A stretch of DNA of 64,000 nt from Sisyra terminalis. Its lineage: Eukaryota; Arthropoda; Insecta; Neuroptera; Sisyridae. Where the stretch lies: assembly GCA_958496175.1 (NCBI GenBank), contig OY292274.1:3968001-4032000 (forward strand), read 5' to 3'. Position numbers and translations under genes: made by a program. Position 1 is the first letter of the stretch; each line of letters starts with the position of its first letter. Below, one piece after another: positions 10,483 to 23,600 of the stretch. The notes under the pieces were generated by a model that was given only the letters and a program-made list of their open reading frames with translations, did no database searches and was not told the DNA's origin.

Positions 10483-12931
10483 AGCACTTTATAGTACGTC
10501 ACCGCTAAAGCTATGAATGTATTGATAATAAAATAAATAATATATAAATATATTAATAAGTTAAGAGTTTCTGAAATGTCTGAAGTAAAAAATACATAAT
10601 CACGTTTGCTTCGGAATGCATATCTTGTAGTCTTTAGGGAACTTATAAACAGCGTCTTTTTTTCAAAGTAATAAAGAAACATATAAATCAACTAATTTAT
10701 TTTTATTTTCACCTCACAATTATATTCCAAAGAAATATACAATATAGCTTTTGTTTTAATCTACTTATATATTAATAATGATGAAAAATTATTGATTTGT
10801 GTCACTAAAATTTAATTAAAGGATCATTTTTACATTTACTTATATACTTGACCGCCTCGCGATGTTTCACTGATTTATAACTAAATATATATATATAGAC
10901 AGATTCATTAAATCATATTTTCAGTGTTTTACTATCGAGTTATTTGCAGTTATATGTGTTTTCTAATGATCTATTTTTATTTCATATCACAAAATTAATA
11001 AAACTGAATCTGGAATAGTTACTATTTATTGTTTTATTAGAGTTTATTTAATGGAGTACTATTTTTATTTAAATTTAGAAGTTATTCGATTAAGGAATGA
11101 AATAAGACATAAAAATTATAGCGACACAAACATAAGTTGATTGTTTTTGACTAAATAGTAAGAAAATTATATTTGTGGTTCAAAATCATGGAGGTAAGTA
11201 TTTCAGATTTTCAAAGAAAGAAACATTCTTGTAGAATAAAATTTATAATTTGAGTGTTTTTTGTGCGAAAATCGTTACAAATAATCGAGTATTAGCCTTT
11301 TCTGCATGCATTAAATATATAATACTTTAAGTATGTAAGTTAAAGAATACTTTTTGTATAAAATATTTTTTTTTTTGAAACAATCAAAGGTTTCTTGTTA
11401 ATTGAGCTTTATATTGGTTCACAATAACATTTATTATTTGTTGTGGTTTGATATTACTTATATTCTTATCACATTTGTGCAAAATACCATCACCATTAAT
11501 AAAATTTGAAGATAAGAAAAATGAATTAAATGCTTAAACTATCCAATCATTACAGCATTATAGCAATTGTTGTCTCATCATATTATCTTTTGCATTTAAA
11601 ATGTGCTTTTGTTAAAAGCTATTATCAATCAAGTTCTTGAAATGATTTATTAGGTAAGTTGTATGTGTACCAAAACGTATATAATATTACTTACATTTCT
11701 AGCATTACTATATGACTTTAATATGAAAAATGAAATTCTTACCTCTAAGATTTTGTTCTATACGTTTAAAAATATCTAAAAACTAAGCATTTAAGGAATC
11801 GTATGATTTATTTTCATTTCACATAATAATAAGGCAAGGATAGAACCAGTCTTTTGGACTACAATTAAAAAAATGAGCTGAAATATATAATGTTGCTACA
11901 TATATTTATTAATTCTGTCCTTACTTTGATAATGTATAAATGCATTATATTGATTTATTTATTTAATAGCAGCAAATAAAAACAAGCAAGACATTTGTCC
12001 GATTTCTAGTAAAAAAGAGTTTTATATTATTAAATAAGACTAATCAATAAAAAGCATTCATCAAGTCCATTAAACGTTAACGTGTTTTGATTGATTTTTT
12101 TTTATATAAAAGAAACAAGAAAGCATGAAATTAGAGAATGGAAATAATTAATAAAAATCAGTCGGTTTTTCTGTGTTCTGATATGAATCCGTAGATATGT
12201 ATGCATTTATTATTATGCCTTTATATTACGCAATTCTATTAGAGAAAGATTGTAATAATTTTAATCGAAATTGAAGCAATGAAGCAAGGGTGTAGCCAAG
12301 GGAAATAAGATAGACTCAACTTATTTTGCGAAATTCGTTTCCTTTTTTACAAAAGTGCACTAAAACAATGTTTTGATTTGATTCTTTATAGATTGGTGGC
12401 TGAACTCTTGATTTGAGAGCACTCGAACAAATGTATCAATTACGCTAATGTCATTAAAAGAGGAAAAAATAAAGTTTATATGCGTTTAAAATTAGAATAA
12501 TTAAGATGATACAAAACATTTAAAAACAAAATTAAAATTTTTTTCTATAAACTATCTGCAAAATCAGACATCGACCAAATTGCGACTGCAGTTACCAATC
12601 AATCATTCTGAAAATTTGCAAGCGTTTATATCTACAATTAGAAAAGTCAAAGAACAAGTCATCCAAATTCTGAATCGTACCTCGTTTATCTTGTTAATAA
12701 TGAGAAAATATAAATATTCAGATATATCAAATTATTTATAAGAAATCCGTTAATATAAAAGGAGAAGTGTTATTTAAATAACAGACTAACAAAATTTAAT
12801 GGATTTTGATTACGTTGGTTTTTAATATTATCTATAATAAATGTTTGAGAAACTGGCATCGTGCGTAGTTGTTCTATCATACAATGATCGAAAGAAATTA
12901 TACTTTTTTTTTATTGAAATAATGATAAAGG
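10483..12931. other. Intergenic AT-rich sequence
   Basis: No gene, structural RNA or inverted terminal repeats were recognised here. Short open frames are those expected by chance in AT-rich DNA. Confidence 0.5.
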
Positions 12932-13137
12932 TTAAGCAGACCATTTACGCTCCAATTTGCAGTCCAACTAGTCGGAGTACTAGTGAGATCTTCTAGTTGA
13001 ATCGCCTAAATGATCCGACTAGTCGGACTAGACATCCAACTTCCAACAACACTATTCACGGTTCGACTTTAGATCCAACTTCGAAATTCGGACCACAAGT
13101 TAGACTACAAGTCGGAGCATTTTATGGCCTGCTTTAC
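12932..13137. repeat. Small MITE with CTAGTCGG-rich core
   Basis: The imperfect terminal inverted repeats are TTAAGCAGACCATTTACGC at the left and, read inverted, TGTAAAGCAGGCCATAAAA at the right. The core is GC-richer than its surroundings and repeats ACTAGTC; it contains the perfect 14-base palindrome TCCGACTAGTCGGA at 13014-13027. Confidence 0.55.
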
Positions 13138-16014
13138 AGAAGAACATTTCCAGCAAAATTGAAAAGTCAACAATGGCTATCAATTTTAAATGTAAAAACT
13201 AATAAAATGTATACAAGATACAAAATGATAATTCAAACTTAAAGCTAGGCATTTTGATAAGATTGTAACAAAATTGTAAAATATAAACACTTCCAAATTT
13301 TCAGAAAATTTAATTCATAACTAGTTGTAATTCAGCATTAAAAGTATTAATCGCACAATTTACGATTAAGTTTACTCGAAAATAGACTAGACGAAAATAT
13401 ACGTGCACTCAATTATTAATCATTCTGAACATTATATTTCGTGTTATATAAAGGATTATAAGATCTTACTTCCAAAATTACACACATTTTCTAATATTAT
13501 TACGGCAGTGTCTAAATCAGCTATATTTGAAAATAAATTAATGTTTACATTTTTCTTTTCTAAATTCATGTTTTCGAGTTTAACTTTAACAAATTTGTAA
13601 TAATTTGCAAAGGAAATCTGTGATTTCATCATTCATGGATTAATTCATGGAGATTATAATATTTAAGTAGAGTAAGAGTAAGATATAGTTATAAGATAAT
13701 ACATATTATGTATAGATTAGAGTAAAATAGTAAAATCTGTAACATGTTCAAATCTATTTTAGTTTAGTTATAGCTTAGGTATTTAGTTCCAATTATAATT
13801 ATTTGTTTATACTTTAACATTTTAACCTAAATATCTGAAAAAAATTGTAAATACAAACGAAAACTTAACATAAATATGAATCAAAAATTGTCAGTCACGA
13901 AATTTGATCTAAAACTGGATAAAAAAATCTCAAAACGATTTTTTTCTTATTGATACATTTAAACGTTTTTTTCTTAATATATAGGAATATTACATTTATA
14001 TATAGTTATTTATTAAACAAATTGCATGAAAACATAACAAATGTTTGAATCTATTAACAATTTATTCTTAAGATTAACTAATATATTACATTGGATTTCA
14101 GTACAAAAATATTTGGTAATCTTCGCTGTACGGGAAGTATTTATGCATGATGAATTATATTTCTTTGAATTTATATTATTAGTTAATTGATAGTTTTTAA
14201 TTGATTCAAATCGTAAAGTTGATAAAATTCAAACTTAGGAATGTAAACTTAGCCAAACCGTTGAATATGAGCTTGAATTTGCATTGATTTTCATCATATT
14301 CCGGAATTCAATTTTTAGTTGTAATTGATTAAAAAAAAAAATAATAATCTGTAATTTTGGAGTCATTTATTCAGATTATTCTAGCAACATTACAAGAAAG
14401 TTCTAATAACAAGACTTAAAAATATTCTTTATGATTAAATTTTGTCCTAGAAAACAAGTTTTCATTTTTTCTGCGTTTAATTAATTGAATTTTTAGTTTT
14501 TCTTATATTTCCACGTTGAAAGTTCAATTTTTTTCTGATAATTTTGAGAAAATAAACTAATACTTACTGAAAGGGAAGAATAAGTTTTATAAACTATTTG
14601 ATAGTTGATGTAGATCAAATTGAGCTTGATATTACATTTTTAAGATGTCAATATTTTTATGAATTCAAGCATTGAAAATAAATCATTAACTAAATTTTTT
14701 ATTTCTTATTAAAATATTATTATTTTTTTAAGTACTAAGAGCATTAAATGATAAAATGATTAATCAAGACATGGTTAATTTAGCTTATGTCGCTCTTAAT
14801 TGCTTTTCAATCTCCTATTACAAAAATAGTTTCGGCGTTTTGCAAACTTAGTTATACTTGAGGTATTCAGTCATTTTCCGAAAATCATTTATAATTAATT
14901 AATAATATTAAGTCAAAAAAAGGTAACTTTTTTTGTATTTTACCGATTTTTTTTTATTTATCTTTGTTTTTCATCTCCCGGTTTTGACTAAAACTTTTTC
15001 GAGGAATGTTTAAAAATCTAAAGCTTTTTTGATTAATATCAAAAACAACAGTCGTTTTCGAAAGATGAAAGCTTCAATTTTCGACGATAACAAAAATACA
15101 AATATTTTTTGTGGCACCCGAAAGCAAACACGAATGAGAACAATAATTGTAGGCCGATTTTTTTGCTTAAAAAAATAAAAAAAAATGTTTTTGTAGCAAT
15201 GTAAACTATTCGAAAAAATATAAAACAATGCTTATCAATGCAAATTCAAATGGTTTGGCATTATACTGGGTAGTTTTGATTAGTTTCGATTAATCATTTG
15301 AAAGTCAAACTTATTTTTACTGTCCAGTATAATCCTTTTTTGTCTTACAACAAGTATTTATCGAACTAATCTCTGGTGCAATATTTTTTTGAGATCCTCG
15401 GAGATCGAAAAGAGAATTTAACAAGTATACGGTATGTAATCAAAAGAATAACCGATAACGAGTAAGCAGCATTAAAATATGAAAGCAGTAAATGATAAAA
15501 TAATAATGCTTTTATTTATAATAATAATCATTTATTTGAAAATTTTCTCATGAGTAAACACTTAAGGAAAACCGTGTAAAGCTTTAAAACTCATTTAGCC
15601 AAGTGTTTCATTCTCTTGACTGATTAAATCTTTAAGCCTTTTATTAAGTTACGTAAAGGTCAATAATTCATTTGATATAAGTTTAAGGAAAACTCAACAT
15701 CAAATTTTCTTAATTTCAATACTTGACAAATATTTCATTTAAGAAGAATGAAAGAGTAAAACTTATAAAATAAAAGCTGTACAAATATTTCCTTTTTTAC
15801 TTCTTTATTTCGAATGATTTGCTTAGGTTCAGGAAGTTAACACTTCTCACTTGTCGCCAAGTAAAAAGGAAGAGTATTTTAATTTAAACATTCTTTATTT
15901 TAACGTTTTTCCTAACAATTGTAACTAGAAATTGTGAATATAATATCTCTATACATTATGCTAAATAGTAATATATTTTTCATCAATAAATCCAGCTCTT
16001 AAATTCGCGTCAAG
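13138..16014. other. Intergenic AT-rich sequence
   Basis: I see no supportable gene. This lies downstream of the neurexin stop codon and may include part of its long 3' UTR, but no polyadenylation site can be assigned with confidence. Confidence 0.45.
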
Positions 16015-16359
16015 CGAAGATTACCGGTGTAAAAATAAGCTTAAATTATCTAAATTAACCATTGAAATACTAAAAGACAAACAACAGATAATTATGATTT
16101 AAAGACAAAATTCAATCTAACAACCACTTTTAGATATATTATTATAATATAGTAATCGTAAAATTATTCTAATCGAAATATTAGAGTTTTTCAATCAATT
16201 TATTTGAAAAATTTCGATAATATGCGCCAAGAAAGAATACACACTTACGGATAAGAAAATCGAACTTGGGGAATATATGCGGATGCGGTTTCAGGAACTT
16301 ATTTTACAATTAATAATTGTTCACAACATTCGTAATGAATTTTTACACCGGTATTTTCG
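16015..16359. repeat. Possible 345-bp MITE in the neurexin 3' flank
   Basis: Inverted ends share TACCGGTGTAAAAAT (left 16022-16036, right as the complement near 16340-16353). The interior is AT-rich and non-coding. The match is short, so this is tentative. Confidence 0.35.
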
Positions 16360-16899
16360 TCACTGGGGAGAGTATATGACGAGTGCTTTGCTAAAATGTG
16401 TCCCAAATTTTTAAGCATTAAGAAGGTAAATTAGTTTATGCTTATTAATTGTAAGTCATAAATAATTAAAGATTAATTTATGAGCAAATATATTATAAAG
16501 TTAAAATAGAAAAGACGATATGATATTTTGTTGAATATGTATTGAGTTGTGTAAATAGCACTTCAATCCCACGTCTATAGATTTACTTTTCCCGAAAGAG
16601 ATATATCTAGATTATCTCATAATCAAATTCTACCGATACAAAAGTGTAGGAAAAATGAAAAAGAATTCGACTAAATTACTGTTTTTGAGAAGCTGTTTGA
16701 ATACCGGGTTAAATGAGAAAAACATGAAATAACTAACTCTGAATTTCCATTTCATTGCACGTCTATTTAAGTACGTTTTAGTTCATGCATTTTGAATTTG
16801 GCTCGGACACACTCGAAATAAAAAAAAAATAATGATAAAGGATAGTTTTTACTTCCACTCGTAACAATAATTCATTCACTATTTCCACTATTCTTTTAT

Positions 16900-17639
16900 T
16901 TAAACATACCATTCTTTAATGTCTTTGCTATCACGTTTCTTTTTTAAACCTATTTGTTTATCAGCTCCATTGCGTGTACCACCATTTAGTTGATACTGTG
17001 TTTGTCCATTACTGTTGCCTGCACTGCCTAATAAAGCAGCGTTAGGACCTTGCTGATATCCACTTTTACTTTCATCTATCTTGTAACGTGTTTCGTTTCC
17101 AGGTCTAAATCTAATTATTATAATTATGACCAAAACAACGGCTATTAAAATAGCGGCTACGATTCCTATAATCAGTGCTATATTTTCAGCGGTTTCTGAA
17201 TGTATTCGATCACGATCTCTTCGTGGAGGACGTGCAGTAACAATATATGGCGGATTGTATACTATAGGTGGTGGTTCGGGTGTAGTTGGAACAACAACGA
17301 TGATATCTTGAGTTGTTTTTCCGTTGGTAGAAATTTCTATTGGAATTGTAGTTTCACGATGGGGATGTGTAGAACCGGGCACACTAACTGTAACATTCAC
17401 CCATGTAACACCAGGATGGGTAACATCAGGAACGCGAACGTTAGTACTGGTTCCTGAAGTTTCACTTCCTTGAGTTGTTCCTGCATGACTTGATGTAATA
17501 GTTAAGCCTGGTGTAGAAGAAGACGAGGATGATGAAGACGATGTCGTAGAAGATGAAGATGTGGAAGAAGAATCTGTAGAATGTTGCTTAGGTACATTTA
17601 ATGGAGTTGTTCCGGACGTACCGTCTGCAATTTTTTTTG
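16900..17639 (-). CDS. Nrx-1: Neurexin terminal exon: Ser/Thr stalk, TM helix, PDZ-binding tail
   Basis: The exon encodes a Ser/Thr-rich mucin-like stalk, a hydrophobic helix near 17110-17190, and a tail with [10 protein letters not shown] and a basic KKKRD stretch, ending KEWYV and TAA at 16900. Two in-frame acceptors 15 bases apart are possible (start 17639 or 17624); they differ by five residues (AKKIA). I chose the first AG downstream of the weak pyrimidine tract. Confidence 0.9.
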
Positions 17640-20600
17640 CTAACGTTAAACAACAGCAGGAATAAATACGTACAAAAAAGAATTATAAAAGACTAACAAA
17701 AGGCTATGATAAAATAAAAAATAAATTGATCCAAATAAATTTCACCTGTTCCTGATGAAGTATCTTCAGTCACTTCTCCAGATCCAGATCCAGGTAGACA
17801 ATCTTCGTCATCATCATCACAATCTGCTTTTTCAACTGTTGGTTTCCGTATCATTTCATTTTTGCGGCCAGCATTTAGTTTAGGAGTTGTCAATGGTGAT
17901 TTTGTTGGAGGAACATAAACAGGAGTTACGAGATCATCGCCAGAACCATTATCAATTGGTGGCGGACATTCATCTTCATCATCGGCGTTACAATCAAGTC
18001 CTGATCCAGCTCCAGAAAAAACTAAATCATCCATCACCTCGGAAAATCCGGAAGCTGGCGTTTGTTGCATTCGTTGAAAATGATCATTTCGATCATGTAT
18101 TCCAGTGACTAACTGAACATCGCCAATCATTGAAACGTATTCGTTTTGTTCAGCCGCCAGATCTAGCACCCGTATTCCATTAACAACTACTCCGGAAATA
18201 ACTCCGGCAAATGGTCTTTCAACCCTTTTCTTCTCCTTATTCCATTTTCCTCCAATTTCAATCATTGACTGAGTGTTAAATACGTGCAATAAATTTTCAC
18301 CTGTAATAATGTATAAATTATTTTTTCATGATCTCATTTTTAATGAAAGACAAGTTCACCATTTGGACTAGTTCCTTGCACATTGTAATCATCAATTTGA
18401 AGAGTAGAATTGGCTCCAGCTCTTTTAAACCTGACCACGTGATAAGTGTTGTCGTTAACTTTTACACCAATTTCACCAAGAGGATGGTCATTATTTCCTA
18501 AATTGTAGACAATGAAAATATTTCCTTCCACCTAGAAACATTGAGAATTTTATTGTTAATCCCGATAACAAATTTTAAAATCATACCATTTCAATTTCCA
18601 AATAGTCTTTAGAAGTGGAACTTAAAATTCTTAGTAAAATTGAATCTGCTCGAGTTGTAATAAATCCTAAAGAGATTGAATGTTCACTGACATCAGGCCG
18701 TTTATCCATTGGAAAGGAATACTTAACAATTCCTTTATTTGGCCCAAACTCATAGGCAATGGATTCTAAAAAAATATTATTATATTAATCAAGAAAAAAG
18801 TCAACTCAGGACATTACCATCGGCACATGTAGGTCCGGTATATGATGTTAAATCGCAATCACAAGAATATCCATGTTCATGTTGAATACAAATACCTCGA
18901 TTAGCACATACATTATGGCTACAACGTTGAGGTTGCCCAGCTGGAAATTTATTAAATGTATTATCAAAGGATTTAAAAGAAAATAATAACATGTTTGAAA
19001 CCATACATTTTATGTACTTACAAAATTAGCTTACTATTTAAATTTATATCAATATACCCACAACACTGGAAGATGGACCGAGAATAGCAGAAGTAAAAGG
19101 AATAAGATACAATGGGACAAAACTTATGTTCTTTATTTAGAGCGAAAATAGTTTTAAGTAACTTCAAGTTAAGAAAACTAATAGAGAAATTTGATGAGTT
19201 TACATTAGAGACCAGCACAGAATAAATACACTATTTTACTATAAGATGAGAATAAACGGAAAGATGTAAATGAAAAACAAATATAAGTAAATATATAAAT
19301 CTGCAGGTAATAGAGGCAATGGAAAATTATAAAAAGACAAAACTTAACTTGTCAGCTATTTACATTTAATGAAGAAAATTTAAAAAAAAAGTTTTACAGT
19401 TAAATCTTATGCTACTTTATTTACAAAGAACGAACCACGGAAATTCAGATTTCTTGATAACCACTGAAGAATTTGCTTGGAAAACACGCATAGAGTATCA
19501 TTTAAGATACGATAGCTGGATACTATGGTAAGAAACCAATGCTACTAGTGTGAATTCAGAAGAAAAATGCATAATATGATAATTCCATTGCTTATATGAG
19601 ACATAAAGCTACGAAGGAGTGATAAAAAATAAAAATCACGAAAAATATAAAACAAAATGAACAGAGCTACTTGAGGAAGGAATAAACGAGGAAAAATCAC
19701 CATGGTTGGGATGGACGATCAGAACCGTTGTAAAAGACATGTAAGAAATGTTTAAATATTTATGAATATAATTACCTTCACAGCCAGGTGAAACTAAAGA
19801 GCTATGCACAACGGCATCATCTAAAATGTTTGGAGATTCACCATTTAAATCCAAACCAGCAATACATCCTTCAAAGCCATGTTTCGATTCAATCATATCT
19901 TTCGACAGCAACGGATACATTTCCTTGTGAACTCCCCCGAAGTAAAGAATCCCATCCAAATCAAGATTTTCATTCAAACCTGGGCTTTCGGTCACGGTTA
20001 ATATATCATCCACCATTAAAGTATGCTGTCGACTTGATGGTCTTCGAATATTTACAGTATGCCAACGATTGTCGTTCAGCATTGCTGACACAGAATCATG
20101 AGCACGAATCAAACCTTCTCCCAAGTTAAAAGCATAATGAATATGACCATCAACTAATTCGATGGCCAGAAAATCATTGCGTTTTCCACCATTGAACATA
20201 ATCAAACCGTTAGCTTCACTGGTTCTAAACTGGAAATCAATGTTTATTGAAGTATACGCTTTTATCATTGGCAAACCAATAAATGTGTGTTTGGATTTGA
20301 ATGTATACGGTCGATGAAGAGTTTCCTGTTGAGCACGCACAAATTTCGCCGAATACTTTATATGCGGTGCGCCTGGAACAATTGTTTGTTCCCGGCCAGT
20401 TGCTCGTGCCAATTCTATGTATGGTTGACCATTAAACCAAAATTGTTGCAAAAATCCAACCAAATTTGGCATTGGCGTTGTCATGCGAATTTCCTCTTCC
20501 TCGTGAAATAGTCCACCCAGGTGGATGTTCCGGAACTGCAGAGTGCTTTGTTTACCCAAGATCGTTTCTGCTGTGTGAATTAGGGAAGGGCACGTTGTTA

Positions 20601-23600
20601 AAACATGAAATAATAGTACAGTACTTGATTAGTGTTGCAAATACGTGTGCGCCATAGACAATTTCTTCTTTCTCCACCTTAATCTTCGAGTTTATAAAGA
20701 AATTTTTATTGTCAATCTACACTCTAAAATTTACAAACAGCCATTTACTGGGAAAAGCCTACAGTGCCATGTGCGTGACAGCATTCATAGACTAGCTTTC
20801 TACGGTAGATTAATCATTGTTACTTAAACAGTCAATCAACGTTTACTTTCTGTTTAAGTAACAAATTATAATCTCAAAGCATTTAAAAATAATAAAATTA
20901 AATAATCTATAAAAAACAAAATTCTAATTCTATTGCTCATTCTCGTAGACGTGGATATTTAAAACGATATTTATTTTAAAATTAAATAAATTTGGAATCA
21001 AACACATTTAAAGCCATAACACAAAAGTATTTTAAAATGGACAAAAACATCCTTGAAACTCTTATATATATATATGTTCTTATATATATGAAACTCTTAT
21101 ATAAAATATATATATGAACCACAATCTTATTAATCTATTAAAGTCAGTTCTCTTTACTATTTTAAACACACCTATCACATATTTTCGTAAAAAAGAACCA
21201 CATTTTCTTATTAATTTTCCAGTAAAATTGGTAAATAATATTGGTTTACCTAATTACCTATGAGAAATTGTCGTCAAAAGTTATCATTTTCTTTAAACAG
21301 TGATCCAGCTTTTTTAAATAAAACTCCTTTTTTATTTTAATCGAAATCAAACCAAAAGTTAATAGGGAGACGAAAGTCCCGAACAAATACGCTGGATTCG
21401 AAAGTTTCGAAATCTCCGAAAATTTTGTCCCTATTTTCATACTAATCAGTTATGAAACTATAATCATATAGTTTATAAACCAGTGACACAAAAAAAGTTC
21501 GATAGTTCAATACAATTGGAAAATACCCTAAAAGCTTTTTAGAGCTTTTTCTTCAAATGACGGTTACTGAGAAAATATGCAAGCTATAAAGCTTTTTCTT
21601 GCGGACTTTCGAGCGACATAAAACACGAATAAAGATACAAAAAAATCGAAATTTTAATATTAATAGAAAATCTCTGGGCGTTAAGTTAATCTTTCATAGC
21701 TTTTTTTTTTGGAAAATACACGAGCGACAATCTATTTTCCAGAACTCTTGTACGATAAAAAAAACACCAAAACACTTCGTAGTTTCTTTTAACAAATTCC
21801 AAAACAGTATTGCTAATTTGCAGGACATGACTATGTGTGCAAAGGGGAGAGGATTCCCTAGCAAATTACATAACTACTTGGATCATTGGGAAATATAATA
21901 ACTAAAATATTTTTTGGGACAAAAGATACATTGAGACTTTTAAACAGGGAATTTTTAGAGTTCAATATCACAAATTGTATAAAACGGTGTGTGTACTTAT
22001 GTACGCGGGTGATAAGTTATACTTCTTTGGTATAATTAAAAAGATGTTTTCAATTCACTACCGTAGCCTCTTCCAGTAGTGCTTGAAGTTATAAGTGGTT
22101 TGAGATAACTAAAACATGATACAATTATGGACATAATTTGTCTCTAATATCAAAATACATAATAAGAAAACGTATGTGTTGCGACAAAGACAACGACAAA
22201 GAATATAAATGCAAACACATTCATGTGAGTGGAATAAAAATAAAACAAATATTGTCTTAAATTTAAGCTATCATGTCATTAGTTTCAACTGCCATTGCAA
22301 TTTCATTCAATCAATAGCTAATTTAAACCATTTGTTGTGTCAGTATTGGGCTGTGTATATTTCACGGGAAATTACTAGTTTTGAATTAATATGGATATTG
22401 TTTAGTCTGTAAAATTTGAAAATATTTAGTTTGACAATGGCTATATTCTAGATAAAGAATTCAACATTACAGTGACTTTAAGCCTACTGTAATTTTGAGA
22501 CTACGTATTTGATTCGGGATAATTGAGTCCGGTTCGTTCCCCCTACTGACAAACGAAAAACATGTGAGCGCTGAGATCGATTCGATAGTATTTTAGTGGT
22601 TTTATTAAACTTCCTACTGTAGCAACGGCGTCACATTTTATTAAAAATTCAATCCGATTATTTTTTTCTTAACGTCTCCAAAGAAGTATTACTTCAATAA
22701 AAATTACTTTCGATTTGTAACAAAGTTTCAAGAATGGGGTACTGGTCTAGCTTTGGTCGCCAACAGTTATGTACAAAAAAAAAAGCCAAATTTTATAAAT
22801 TTTAAACAACAACGTTACAGATAAAATCATAAATGACACAACATTATTGCAGTACAAGTTCTAAAAAAAAAAAATGAGAACAAAGATCTATAAATCTGAG
22901 GAAGAAAAAGTTTACTTTTGATAACAAATATATGAAATAAACGATTTCAAATGATAAATATTTTGTGGAAAATAATGTGGCATTGTATTTATTTATCATG
23001 TTATTGGATTGATTTTTTTTTTGTAAGAACCTCATCATGATAATGGAAACATAACGGTAAGCATTGTTTGAATTGTACAGTTCAATTGTGTAGCAATATA
23101 TAATATATATTTTTTTATATTTTGCCAAAGGTTGTGTGTAAACATAGTCTCTGTGCGATATTTATACAAGTACATCAAATAATAGTATTTGTGTGATTTT
23201 TTAGACAGTGTATTTTTCGATTTATTTGTTTGTTTTAATTATTTTAATTGGGTCGTGTTGAGATGAATTGAATATAAACGAAAATATAATAAAAATATTT
23301 ACACAAAAAAAAAGCTTGAAATTGAAAAAATATTGGTTTTATAATTATAATTGAATCAGGTATCGTTTTAAGAAATCCACTCTATACTAGGTATTACATT
23401 CGAGATAAAAATAACCGAAAGTACCTCTTATAGGGGAATCAGTATCCAATTGCAATTTAATATTACTTGCTCGTCGTGAATAGCGAATCGTATGCCATCG
23501 ATTATCGTTTACATTTCTCCCTATCAATAACGTCTGAAATAGAGAATATTAAGAGTCATAAGTTATGAAATATGAAATTTATTGAAAAGTTTCTCTTACT

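Noticed and set aside
17126..18108. Plus-strand open frames opposite the neurexin terminal exons
   Set aside because: They are antisense shadows of real coding exons; low-complexity repeats on the sense strand explain them.
19788..20511. Plus-strand open frames across the LNS5 exon
   Set aside because: They are antisense shadows of the neurexin exon, whose minus-strand frame has clear LNS motifs.
21599..21898. 99-codon plus-strand open frame in a neurexin intron
   Set aside because: No domain or homologous pattern was seen; the composition is that of AT-rich non-coding sequence.
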